DNA of 5,878 nt, taken from contig JANXRI010000400.1 of assembly GCA_025353085.1 (NCBI GenBank), forward strand, positions 1-5,878. Direction: 5' to 3'. The translations under genes were made by a program, and so were the position numbers. Source of the stretch: Betaproteobacteria bacterium. Its GTDB lineage: Bacteria; Pseudomonadota; Gammaproteobacteria; Burkholderiales; SG8-41. The notes beneath the pieces are model-generated. The model had not been told where the DNA came from and did no database searches. It saw only the letters and a list, made by a program, of their open reading frames with translations. Positions 1 through 5,642 of this stretch are shown here, piece by piece; positions within the stretch are counted from its first letter, which is position 1, and the number at the start of each line of letters is the position of its first letter.

Positions 1-372
1 TTCTATTACCACATTGCAGAATTGGAAACGGCGCGTCGCCACAACATCAATGCCGTCATCGTCGTCAACAACAACAGCGCGTTGAATCAGGAAATCCGGC
101 TGAATGATGTTGCGTACGGCGGCAAGCAGCGTGGGCGCGCCGAAGAAATGTGGCGCTTTCCGGATATTAATTTCGCAAAAATCGCCGAAGGCTTCGGCTG
201 CGTGGGCATCCGCGTCGAGAAAGCCGCGGATCTCAACGAAGCGCTAAAGCAAGCCATCGCAATGAACAAGCCCGTCGTCGTCGATGTCGTGACCGATATG
301 TATGCAATCGCGCCGCATCCGTGGACGTCGACCGGCAGGGATTTTCATTCCTATCAGAAAACCGGCGCGTGA
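1..372 (+). CDS. TPP-dependent enzyme, acetolactate synthase / 2-oxoacid decarboxylase type (C-terminal part)
   Basis: The reading frame is open from the first base to TGA at 370-372, so 123 C-terminal residues are present and the start lies upstream of the window. The visible part is the end of the TPP-binding domain. It begins just after where the GDG of the GDG-x(n)-NN cofactor motif should be, continues through a helix with ELETARR, and reaches the hydrophobic strand ending in VVNNNSALNQE, whose Asn residues bind Mg2+ and diphosphate in this superfamily. The segment PDINFAKIAEGFGC is the typical following helix, and PVVVDVVTD the last strand. Family members act on 2-oxoacids in the cytoplasm (acetolactate synthase, benzoylformate decarboxylase, glyoxylate carboligase). 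The N-terminal domains that fix substrate are missing, so the exact reaction is unknown. A gap of 39 nt separates it from the next cupin gene, so co-transcription is likely. Confidence 0.88.
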   Translation, partial: FYYHIAELETARRHNINAVIVVNNNSALNQEIRLNDVAYGGKQRGRAEEMWRFPDINFAKIAEGFGCVGIRVEKAADLNEALKQAIAMNKPVVVDVVTDMYAIAPHPWTSTGRDFHSYQKTGA

Positions 373-411
373 TTACGCAGTAGGCGTGAATTAAAGCGAG
401 GAGAACAGTTA

Positions 412-972
412 ATGGCAGAAGGAATCAAACCGATCCGCCGGGTAGTCACCGGCAACGACGCGCAGGGGCGCTCGCGCGTCGTGTATGACAGCGCCGCACC
501 TGGTGTCAAGGCGAGTGCGTTTAAAAAAGGCACTGCCATGACGGATATCTGGCAATTCGACCGGTGCCCGGCGCCGCTTTCCGGCGAGCGCGATGATGGC
601 AATCTGCCGTTTCATTTCGAACCGCCGGCAAGCGGCGGACGCCTGCGCATTGTGCAGTCCGATCACAAACCCGCCGACTACGATCCCGCGCAAGACAAAC
701 ATATCACCGCCGAACACCCGCCGCGCGTCACTGAAGGGGGAACGTGGGAGCGCGGCCGGCAAAACCTGTATACGACACGAATCCATAAATCCGAGACGCT
801 CGACTATGGAATTTTGCTCTCTGGCGAACGCGTGCTCGTGACCGATGCCGGCGAACATGTATTGAAGCCCGGCGACGTCGTCATTCAAATCGGCAGTTGG
901 CACGCGTGGGCGGACATCAACCATGGCAGTCAGATGGCATTCGTCATGATGGCCGCCGATTTCGAGAAGTGA
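412..972 (+). CDS. Cupin-domain protein (first of a paralogous pair)
   Basis: A 186-residue cytoplasmic protein with no signal peptide. The start is supported by GAGGAGA at 398-404, with AGGAG 8 nt before the ATG. Residues 1-115 form an N-terminal extension with little recognisable motif content. Residues about 119-182 are a cupin_2 barrel: IHKSETLDYGILLSGE (from I124) carries H125 and is the first cupin motif in its shortened form, followed by LKPGDVVIQIG and GSWHAW with H164, the second-motif histidine. Many family members of this layout are uncharacterised proteins found in aromatic or hydroxyacid catabolic clusters. The fold supports dioxygenase, isomerase or ligand-sensing roles, and the sequence does not decide between them. 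The N-terminal RRVVTGNDAQGRSRVVYD matches the start of the next gene (RRIVVVDENDKSRVI), so the two arose by duplication of a common ancestor. It was probably translated from an mRNA shared with the upstream TPP gene. Confidence 0.85.
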   Translation: MAEGIKPIRRVVTGNDAQGRSRVVYDSAAPGVKASAFKKGTAMTDIWQFDRCPAPLSGERDDGNLPFHFEPPASGGRLRIVQSDHKPADYDPAQDKHITAEHPPRVTEGGTWERGRQNLYTTRIHKSETLDYGILLSGERVLVTDAGEHVLKPGDVVIQIGSWHAWADINHGSQMAFVMMAADFEK

Positions 973-982
973 GAGAGCGAAT

Positions 983-1528
983 ATGTCCGAGAGCACAGCC
1001 GCGCGCAGAATAGTCGTCGTCGACGAGAACGATAAATCGCGGGTCATCGCCAATGGTCCGTCGCCCGACGTGCGCACCGATCCCGCGCGGCCGGGGTTCT
1101 TGTCGGCGCGCATGTGGGTCAGCGACAGCACGCCGGTGAAGTTGAAGGGCTTGCGCGAAACGCTTAACGCGCCGCAGTCGCTCGAACCGCCGCTTGGCGG
1201 GTCGGTGTGCCGCGTCGTTACTTTTCCACCCGATGCAAGTTACAAGGGGCGTGTCGGCGCACGTGAAGTGCAGGCCTATTTCTCTGCCATGGGATCGCCC
1301 GCCGCATCGACTTACTCACCACAGGCGCCGCACCCGTACATGCAAAAGACGCGCGCGCTCGACTTTTGTCTGATCATCGCAGGGGAAATCACGCTCGTGC
1401 TGGACACCGGGGAAGTGCAACTGAAGGCGGGCGATACGGTCGTGCAGCGCGGGACCAATCATGCATGGAGCAATCGCGCCGACCGTGATTGCGTGATTGC
1501 GTTTTCATCGCACGACGGAATGTATTAA
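983..1528 (+). CDS. Cupin-domain protein (second paralogue, altered metal-site residue)
   Basis: A 181-residue cytoplasmic protein starting 10 nt after the previous stop. Its purine-rich ribosome site (GAGAGAG, 971-977) overlaps that stop codon, which suggests translational coupling. It shares the architecture of its neighbour: an N-terminal RRIVVVDENDKSRVIANG segment, a middle linker, then a cupin_2 barrel over about residues 116-176. Core motifs are LDFCLIIAGEITLVLDTGE, LKAGDTVVQRG and TNHAW (H160). Where the neighbour has His (H125), this protein has Q121 in MQKTRALDF, so the first-motif histidine is gone and TxDY has become ALDF. H117, four residues earlier, is the only nearby histidine. 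From memory, similar MQxTRxLDFC sequences occur in other Burkholderiales, so this may mark a subfamily and not decay. The frame is intact and codon use matches the neighbours. It may bind metal differently or act as a non-catalytic or sensing partner; function is unknown. Confidence 0.84.
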   Translation: MSESTAARRIVVVDENDKSRVIANGPSPDVRTDPARPGFLSARMWVSDSTPVKLKGLRETLNAPQSLEPPLGGSVCRVVTFPPDASYKGRVGAREVQAYFSAMGSPAASTYSPQAPHPYMQKTRALDFCLIIAGEITLVLDTGEVQLKAGDTVVQRGTNHAWSNRADRDCVIAFSSHDGMY

Positions 1529-1547
1529 GCAGTAGCGAATACACTCT

Positions 1548-1553
1548 TAAAAT
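1548..1553 (+). promoter_or_regulatory. Weak candidate -10 box in the 129-nt gap before the receptor gene
   Basis: TAAAAT matches the sigma70 -10 consensus at five of six positions. The best -35 at a 17-nt spacing is TTAAGC (1525-1530), only three of six. The gap 1529-1657 is the longest break inside the main block of genes and contains no coding frame with a start and ribosome site, so an internal promoter for the receptor gene is plausible. It is equally possible that the gap is only untranslated operon mRNA. Confidence 0.22.
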
Positions 1554-1615
1554 CAGCAGCCGACACGGTGCCGCGCGAAGCGACGGCATGATCGGACACT
1601 GGACAGGAAGATAGT

Positions 1616-1629
1616 ATCGGCAGGCCGAT
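1616..1629. repeat. Small perfect inverted repeat upstream of the receptor gene
   Basis: ATCGGC-AG-GCCGAT is a perfect 6-bp inverted repeat around a 2-nt centre, ending 14 nt before the Shine-Dalgarno sequence of the receptor gene. It could be a half-operator for a regulator or a short RNA stem near the ribosome site. With six-base arms in GC-rich DNA it could also be chance. No T-tract follows, so it is not a terminator. Confidence 0.2.
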
Positions 1630-1643
1630 CGTTGGATCAGTAA

Positions 1644-1649
1644 AGGAGG
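1644..1649 (+). promoter_or_regulatory. Strong Shine-Dalgarno that fixes the receptor start at 1658
   Basis: AGGAGG is a full match to the anti-Shine-Dalgarno core and stands 8 nt before ATG 1658. The in-frame TTG at 1652 lies only 2 nt after it and is too close to serve as a start. This selects the 316-residue product with a signal peptide beginning MKPNFF. Confidence 0.8.
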
Positions 1650-1657
1650 CGTTGGAG

Positions 1658-2608
1658 ATGAAGCCGAACTTTTTTTGCGTGATGGCGTGCGCGGGTATGC
1701 TGGCCGGCGGCGCACAGGCGCAGGATTATCCGTTCAAGCCGATCAGGTTCATCGTGGGTCCAGGGCCCGATATCGTCGCGCGACTGGTCGGTCAGAAGCT
1801 GTCCGATAGCTGGGGTCAGCAAGTGGTCGTGGACCAGCGGCCCGGCGCAGGCGGCATCATCGCGGCCGACATGGTCGCGAAGGCGCCGCCGGATGGATAT
1901 ACGCTATTGCTGACGACGGGCGCTTACACCATCAACCACACGCTGTATCCCAAGCTGCCGTACGATCTGCAGCGCGATCTCGCGCCGGTCGGGCTGATCG
2001 CCTCGATTTCCTTCCTTCTCATCGTGCCGCCATCGTTGCCCGCAAAATCGATGCAGGAACTCGTTCAGCTTGCGAAAGCGAAACCGGGTTCGCTCAACTG
2101 CGCGCACAGCGGCCCGGGCACCACCGCCGCACTGGGCTGCGAAATGTTGAAGATGGACGCCAGGATCGATATCGTGCCCGTGCCTTACAAGGGAACAGTG
2201 CCGGCGATCATCGATGTCGTCAGCGGCCAGGCGCAACTGATGTACGCGGTGATGCAGGGTGCGCTGCCGCAGGTGCAGGCCGGCAAGTTGCGCGCGTTGG
2301 CCGTGACGGGTGCCAAGCGGTCGGCCGCATTGCCCGATGTGCCGACGATGACCGAAGCAGGCTTGCCGGGCGCGGATTGCATCACGTGGAATGGCATGCA
2401 TGTGCCGGCGAAAACGCCGCAGGCGACAATCGCCAAGCTGAATGCCGAACTGAACCGCGTGTTGAAACTGCCGGACGTGCAGGAACGCATGCATGTCCTC
2501 GGGCTTGATCCCGCGGGCGGAACGCCGGCTGAATTTGCAGCTTTCGTCAAAGCGGATATCGGCCGCTGGGCGAAAGTTATCAAGGACGCGGGCGTACGCG
2601 CCGAGTAG
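1658..2608 (+). CDS. Bug/TctC-family periplasmic solute-binding protein (tripartite tricarboxylate transporter receptor)
   Basis: A 316-residue protein, close to the usual length of this family (about 320-330). It captures small carboxylates or other small organic ligands in the periplasm. Residues 1-21 look like a short signal peptide: K2, a hydrophobic run from F5 to A16, and AQA before Q22 as a likely signal peptidase I site. Family landmarks follow: KPIRFIVGPGPDIVARLVGQ (28-47), SWGQQVVVDQRPGAGG (51-66), AKAPPDGYTLLL (74-85), the ligand-loop region NCAHSGPGTTAALG (147-160), VPYKGTVPAIIDVVSGQ (175-191) and TGAKRSAALPDVPTMTEAG (217-235). The first ligand loop is GPGPD in place of the longer glycine-rich loop common in the family. 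C148, C161 and C241 are in the mature region, and a disulfide is possible. No TctA or TctB membrane subunit is in the window, as is usual for the many solitary Bug genes. Its position among enzymes suggests that it binds the substrate of this pathway. Confidence 0.93.
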   Translation: MKPNFFCVMACAGMLAGGAQAQDYPFKPIRFIVGPGPDIVARLVGQKLSDSWGQQVVVDQRPGAGGIIAADMVAKAPPDGYTLLLTTGAYTINHTLYPKLPYDLQRDLAPVGLIASISFLLIVPPSLPAKSMQELVQLAKAKPGSLNCAHSGPGTTAALGCEMLKMDARIDIVPVPYKGTVPAIIDVVSGQAQLMYAVMQGALPQVQAGKLRALAVTGAKRSAALPDVPTMTEAGLPGADCITWNGMHVPAKTPQATIAKLNAELNRVLKLPDVQERMHVLGLDPAGGTPAEFAAFVKADIGRWAKVIKDAGVRAE

Positions 2609-2616
2609 GGCCATGT

Positions 2617-2630
2617 TCCGCTGCGGCGGA
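2617..2630 (+). other. Short intergenic hairpin between receptor and bicupin genes
   Basis: TCCGC-TGCG-GCGGA can form a 5-bp GC-rich stem with a 4-nt loop 8 nt after the receptor stop codon. No U-tract follows directly, so it is unlikely to terminate transcription alone. A hairpin here could protect the 3' end of the receptor message and allow more receptor than enzyme to be made, as seen for other binding-protein genes; this is inference. Confidence 0.25.
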
Positions 2631-2657
2631 CGCGAATAGACTGTTTAAGGAGATGCA

Positions 2658-3335
2658 ATGCTGACCTGTGCGGGCGTGCAGATCGTGCGCGTAGCGGAGA
2701 TTCCGTGGGAAGACCGTATGAACGTTGACAACTGGCCGAGCCGCGCCGGCATGTACTACGACGATCGCGAAAACGGCCTGTGCCTGCGCCTCATCGATTA
2801 TCCGGTTGGCGCGATCGAACCGCGGCACGTGCATGGCGGCACGCATGCGACTACGGTGCTGAAAGGGGCCGCTATCATCGACGGTCTCACGCTCGGCCCG
2901 CTTGACGTGATACTCGGGCCGGCCAATGAACCGCATGGCCCGATCGATTATCCACAGGGCTGCAAGCTGTTCAGCGCATTCCAGGGGAGCTTTCACCACA
3001 GTGAAGTGGAGAGTTTGTCCGGCAAGAAAGATTATCGTTTGATCGAGCAAGCGAAGCTGCCGTGGCAAAGCGGACCGGACGGACGCGACACAAAAATTCT
3101 CGTCGATCATGGCTGTGGCCGTTTGCTGCTCGAGGCGTTGCACTTTGCGCCGGGTTCGCAGGTCGCTGCGCATTCGCATCCGCAGATGCACGCTGCGGTG
3201 GTCGTGGAGGGAAGTGCAAAAGTGGGAAACGAGACGCTCGGCGAATGGGATTTCATGCGCGTACCCGGCGGTGCGCACCACGGCGCAATCGAGTTTCCGG
3301 ACGGTGCCACGCTGCTCGCCGTAACGTTGCGTTGA
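2658..3335 (+). CDS. Bicupin protein with HxHxxxH metal motifs in both domains
   Basis: A 225-residue cytoplasmic protein made of two cupin barrels. The start is supported by AAGGAG at 2647-2652, 5 nt before the ATG. Domain 1 (about 30-115) contains G51-x5-H57-x-H59-x3-H63-x6-G70, then a second motif ending EPHGP with H93. Domain 2 (about 145-222) contains G166-x5-H172-x-H174-x3-H178-x6-G185, then PGGAHHG with H207/H208. Both first motifs keep the exact spacing of the classical cupin pattern G(X)5HXH(X)3-4E(X)6G, but the Glu is His in each (codons 2844-2846 and 3189-3191). Each barrel could therefore offer four His ligands to a metal. Bicupins include ring-cleaving dioxygenases, beta-diketone-cleaving enzymes, oxalate decarboxylases and ChrR-type sensors, and the specific reaction is not determined. 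It lies between the receptor gene (49-nt gap) and the oxidoreductase gene (25-nt gap), in an apparent operon. Confidence 0.86.
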   Translation: MLTCAGVQIVRVAEIPWEDRMNVDNWPSRAGMYYDDRENGLCLRLIDYPVGAIEPRHVHGGTHATTVLKGAAIIDGLTLGPLDVILGPANEPHGPIDYPQGCKLFSAFQGSFHHSEVESLSGKKDYRLIEQAKLPWQSGPDGRDTKILVDHGCGRLLLEALHFAPGSQVAAHSHPQMHAAVVVEGSAKVGNETLGEWDFMRVPGGAHHGAIEFPDGATLLAVTLR

Positions 3336-3360
3336 TCCGCATGCAGTACGGCAGAGAAGC

Positions 3361-4329
3361 ATGCTGAACGCAGCGATAATCGGCCTTGGAAACTGGGGCC
3401 GCAAAATCGTCGAAGCCGTCAACGCCGACATTCCATTATTTCGTATCGGTCACGCCGTGGTGCGCGAGGTGCGCGACGATGTTCGCGCATTCGCCCGCGC
3501 GCATGCGATCGTGCCCGTAACGGAGTTTCAGCAGGTGCTTGATGATCCGTCGATAGATGCCGTAATCATCACGACGCCGCATAGCCTGCATGCCGATCAG
3601 ATCGTGGCCGCCGCCGCCGCTGGCAAGCATATTTTTTGCGAGAAGCCGCTCGCGCTCACCCGCGCCGATGCAGTGCGCGCAGTGCATGCGTGCGAAAACG
3701 CGGGGCGGGTGCTGGCAGTCGGTCATGACAAACGCTGCTGGCCTTCGATGGCCGCGCTGCGGTTTATCGCCGCGGGTGGCACACTCGGCGAAATTCTGCA
3801 TGTCGAGGGGCACACGAGCAACGAAAATTCGGGACACTCGGCGGATTGGCGTCATAACGTGCAGGAAGCGCCGGGCGGCGGCATGACGGGCGCGGGCATT
3901 CATATGCTCGACGCGCTTATTGGTGTTGCCGGTCCGGTGGCGTCGGTCATCGCGCATTTTCGTAGCACACGCGGCGGTGCCGATCCGCGCGATACCGTTT
4001 CAGCTTTGCTTGACTTCAAATCCGGGATTTCCGGCACGTTGTCAACCGTGCGGACGACGCCTTTCTATTGGCGCGCGCATGTCTTTGGCGACGCAGGCTC
4101 GGCAGAAGCGCTGGGCCCCACTCGTCTGGTGGTGCGAATGCGCGGCGGCGGCGTCGAGAACCGTGATTTTCCCGCTATCGATTCGCTGCGCGCCGAAATG
4201 ACGGCGTTCAAGCAGGTAATTGAAACCGGTCGTGGCATGATAAAACGCGAAGAGATGATTGCAACGGTGCATGCGCTCGAGGCGATATTCGAATCGATGG
4301 ATACAGATGCGAAAGTTGAACTGGCGTGA
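3361..4329 (+). CDS. Gfo/Idh/MocA-family NAD(P)-dependent oxidoreductase
   Basis: A 322-residue cytoplasmic enzyme of near-typical length. Residues 1-118 form a Rossmann domain: AAIIGLGNWG (4-13) is the GxGxxG dinucleotide motif, DPSIDAVIITTPHSLHADQ (62-80) the usual nucleotide-binding strand and helix, and GKHIFCEKPLALT (88-100) the family signature with E94-K95-P96, K95 being the conserved active-site lysine. The C-terminal alpha/beta domain carries GGGMTGAGIHMLD (172-184) with H181 and D184. At the place where many members have the catalytic Asp (GGGxxxDxGxH), this protein has G177. Members oxidise or reduce hydroxyl groups of sugars, inositols and related polyols or act on other small molecules. 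The ribosome site before the ATG is weak (GAGAAG, ending 1 nt before it), so translation may depend on the upstream gene, whose stop is 25 nt away. The next gene starts 9 nt after its stop. Substrate is unknown. Confidence 0.92.
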   Translation: MLNAAIIGLGNWGRKIVEAVNADIPLFRIGHAVVREVRDDVRAFARAHAIVPVTEFQQVLDDPSIDAVIITTPHSLHADQIVAAAAAGKHIFCEKPLALTRADAVRAVHACENAGRVLAVGHDKRCWPSMAALRFIAAGGTLGEILHVEGHTSNENSGHSADWRHNVQEAPGGGMTGAGIHMLDALIGVAGPVASVIAHFRSTRGGADPRDTVSALLDFKSGISGTLSTVRTTPFYWRAHVFGDAGSAEALGPTRLVVRMRGGGVENRDFPAIDSLRAEMTAFKQVIETGRGMIKREEMIATVHALEAIFESMDTDAKVELA

Positions 4330-4338
4330 GCATGCGTA

Positions 4339-5520
4339 ATGGCTGAGCAAACGTTCGATGCGTACAACATTGCGGATTTGCGTGAACTCGCGCGCCGCCG
4401 CCTACCCAAAGGATTGTTCGAATTCGTCGATCGCGGAACCGAAGACGACGTCGCTGTGCGCAATAACCGCGCGGCGTTCGAGCGCATCAAGTTAAGGCCC
4501 TCCGTTTTGCGCGACGTTTCCACGCGCAGTCGTGGCACTACGGTATTCGGCAATCCGCAAAGCTTGCCCATTGCCATCGCGCCAACCGGTTCCGCGGGGC
4601 TCATGTGGCATAACGGCGAAATCGCATTGGCGCGCGCGGCCGCGCGGGCGGGCATACCCTGCACGATCGCGACCGGCGCAATGATCGCCATAGAGCAGAT
4701 CGCGGACGCGGCGCACGGTTGTCGACTGTGGTTTCAACTTTACATGTGGCCCGAGCGCAAACTTTCACACCAGCTGGTTGCGCGTGCGAAAGCGGCCGGT
4801 TACGAGGGACTTGTCGTGACGGTCGACAGTCCGGTTCCGCCGGGCCGTGAATACAATCTGCACAACGGTTTCACCATTCCATTTTCGCTCAACCGGCGCA
4901 ATGCCGCCGACATGCTGACGCATCCGCGCTGGCTGATTAACGTACTCGGACGCTATATGGCCACCACCGGCATACCGCGCTACCAGAACTATCCGAGCGA
5001 TGTGAAGAACCGCATCACCGCGTTGCCGATGGGGCGCTCCATGATGCTCAACGATTCGCTGACGTGGGACGATCTGCGCGAGTTGCGCAAATTGTGGCCG
5101 CACCGGTTGATGGCCAAGGGCATCATGACGGCCGCGGATGCGGCGAGCGCGGTCGATTGCGGCGTCGATGGCGTGATCATTTCCAATCATGGCGGTCGCG
5201 TGCTCGACAGCGCGCTCGCGCCGATAGACGTGCTGCCCGAGGTGGTTGAGGCAGTCGGCAAGCGCACCACGGTCATCGTCGACAGCGGATTTCGGCGCGG
5301 CAGCGATATCGTCAAAGCGCTCGCACTGGGCGCTCAGTTGGTATTGATTGGCCGCGCGACGCTGTATGGCACGGCGGTCGGAGGAGAGGCGGGCGCTACG
5401 CGCGCTATCAATCTGTTAGGCGAGGAATTCGAACGCACCTTGGCGCTCATCGGCTGCAGCAGCGTCGCGGAACTATCCGTAGGGCATGTGATATTGCCAC
5501 AGGCGGATGCGGCACATTAA
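4339..5520 (+). CDS. FMN-dependent 2-hydroxyacid dehydrogenase, (S)-mandelate dehydrogenase-like
   Basis: A 393-residue TIM-barrel flavoenzyme that should oxidise an L-2-hydroxyacid to the 2-oxoacid. Visible family residues: Y135 in FQLYMW, D163 in TVDSP, R170 in GREYNLHNGF, K260 in LMAKGI, the signature SNHGGRVLD with catalytic H284 and substrate-binding R287, and the FMN-phosphate region DSGFRRGSDIVKALALGA (315-332) plus IGRATLYG (337-344). From memory, the length and this C-terminal block agree closely with Pseudomonas putida MdlB. The insert at about 178-238 corresponds to the segment that attaches MdlB and LldD to the inner membrane, so electrons probably go to the quinone pool and not to oxygen. 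The usual N-terminal active-site Tyr is F29 (FEFVDRG). No strong Shine-Dalgarno precedes the ATG; GTGAG overlaps the previous stop, so coupling is likely. The specific substrate may be lactate-, mandelate- or another hydroxyacid-like. Confidence 0.93.
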   Translation: MAEQTFDAYNIADLRELARRRLPKGLFEFVDRGTEDDVAVRNNRAAFERIKLRPSVLRDVSTRSRGTTVFGNPQSLPIAIAPTGSAGLMWHNGEIALARAAARAGIPCTIATGAMIAIEQIADAAHGCRLWFQLYMWPERKLSHQLVARAKAAGYEGLVVTVDSPVPPGREYNLHNGFTIPFSLNRRNAADMLTHPRWLINVLGRYMATTGIPRYQNYPSDVKNRITALPMGRSMMLNDSLTWDDLRELRKLWPHRLMAKGIMTAADAASAVDCGVDGVIISNHGGRVLDSALAPIDVLPEVVEAVGKRTTVIVDSGFRRGSDIVKALALGAQLVLIGRATLYGTAVGGEAGATRAINLLGEEFERTLALIGCSSVAELSVGHVILPQADAAH

Positions 5521-5558
5521 GCGGCGAACCTGTGTCGTTGTCCACGGCGTTCGTATCC

Positions 5559-5569
5559 CTTGGCCCAAG
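5559..5569. repeat. Palindrome just upstream of the -10 box
   Basis: CTTGG-C-CCAAG is a perfect 5-bp inverted repeat around one base, ending 4 nt before the TATAAT box, so it lies inside the promoter spacer. A repressor or activator site in this position would control the amidohydrolase promoter. The arms are short and chance is possible. Confidence 0.25.
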
Positions 5570-5573
5570 TCCT

Positions 5574-5579
5574 TATAAT
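5574..5579 (+). promoter_or_regulatory. Candidate sigma70 promoter (-10 box) for the amidohydrolase gene
   Basis: TATAAT is a perfect -10 consensus in GC-rich DNA, inside the 122-nt gap after the dehydrogenase gene. The -35 is poor: TTCGTA at 5550-5555 with an 18-nt spacer matches three of six bases. A weak -35 next to a perfect -10 fits a promoter that needs an activator. Transcription would start near 5585-5587, giving a leader of about 55 nt. The rest of the gap, 5521-5550, shows no hairpin-plus-T-tract terminator. Confidence 0.45.
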
Positions 5580-5628
5580 CGCTGCTGTGCGCCGGCGTCG
5601 ACTGTCTGAGCGCGTCATTTTTTATCCC

Positions 5629-5633
5629 AGGAG
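5629..5633 (+). promoter_or_regulatory. Shine-Dalgarno selecting a GTG start for the amidohydrolase
   Basis: AGGAG lies 9 nt before GTG 5643. That start places the metal-binding HxH at residues 7-9, where it belongs in this family. The first in-frame ATG is at residue 19, beyond the HxH motif, so GTG is the credible start. Confidence 0.75.
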
Positions 5634-5642
5634 ATTCAACCA

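Noticed and set aside
409..1131. A 240-codon minus-strand open frame across the two small cupin genes
   Set aside because: It spans the stop-start junction of two supported genes on the other strand, shows no domain motif, and has a composition typical of a shadow frame.
1652..1657. TTG at 1652 as the start of the receptor
   Set aside because: Only 2 nt separate it from the AGGAGG. ATG 1658 has ideal 8-nt spacing and gives a proper signal peptide.
1529..1657. A rho-independent terminator or small RNA in the 129-nt gap
   Set aside because: No stable stem followed by a T-run is present on either strand; the only inverted repeat has a 2-nt centre and no T-tract.
1904..2614. Minus-strand 236-codon frame opposite the receptor gene
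   Set aside because: The sequence is dominated by Arg and His without fold-like pattern. The plus strand carries the complete Bug family signature.
3062..3367. Plus-strand 101-codon Arg/Cys-rich frame inside the bicupin gene, running to the start of the oxidoreductase gene
   Set aside because: It is an out-of-frame overlap with the second cupin barrel, has no ribosome site, and shows no recognisable motif.
2580..3431. A 283-codon open frame on the minus strand opposite the bicupin gene
   Set aside because: It is antisense to a gene with clear cupin motifs, has no recognisable domain of its own, and is rich in Arg, His and Ala as expected for antisense frames in GC-rich DNA.
4633..4646. A 14-bp palindrome CGCGCGGCCGCGCG
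   Set aside because: It lies in an Ala/Arg-rich coding stretch of the flavoenzyme and is explained by GC-rich codon use; there is no sign of a regulatory role.
4339..5520. Naming the flavoenzyme mdlB or lldD
   Set aside because: The overall resemblance to mandelate dehydrogenase is strong, but the F29 change and the non-mandelate gene context make a specific symbol unsafe.
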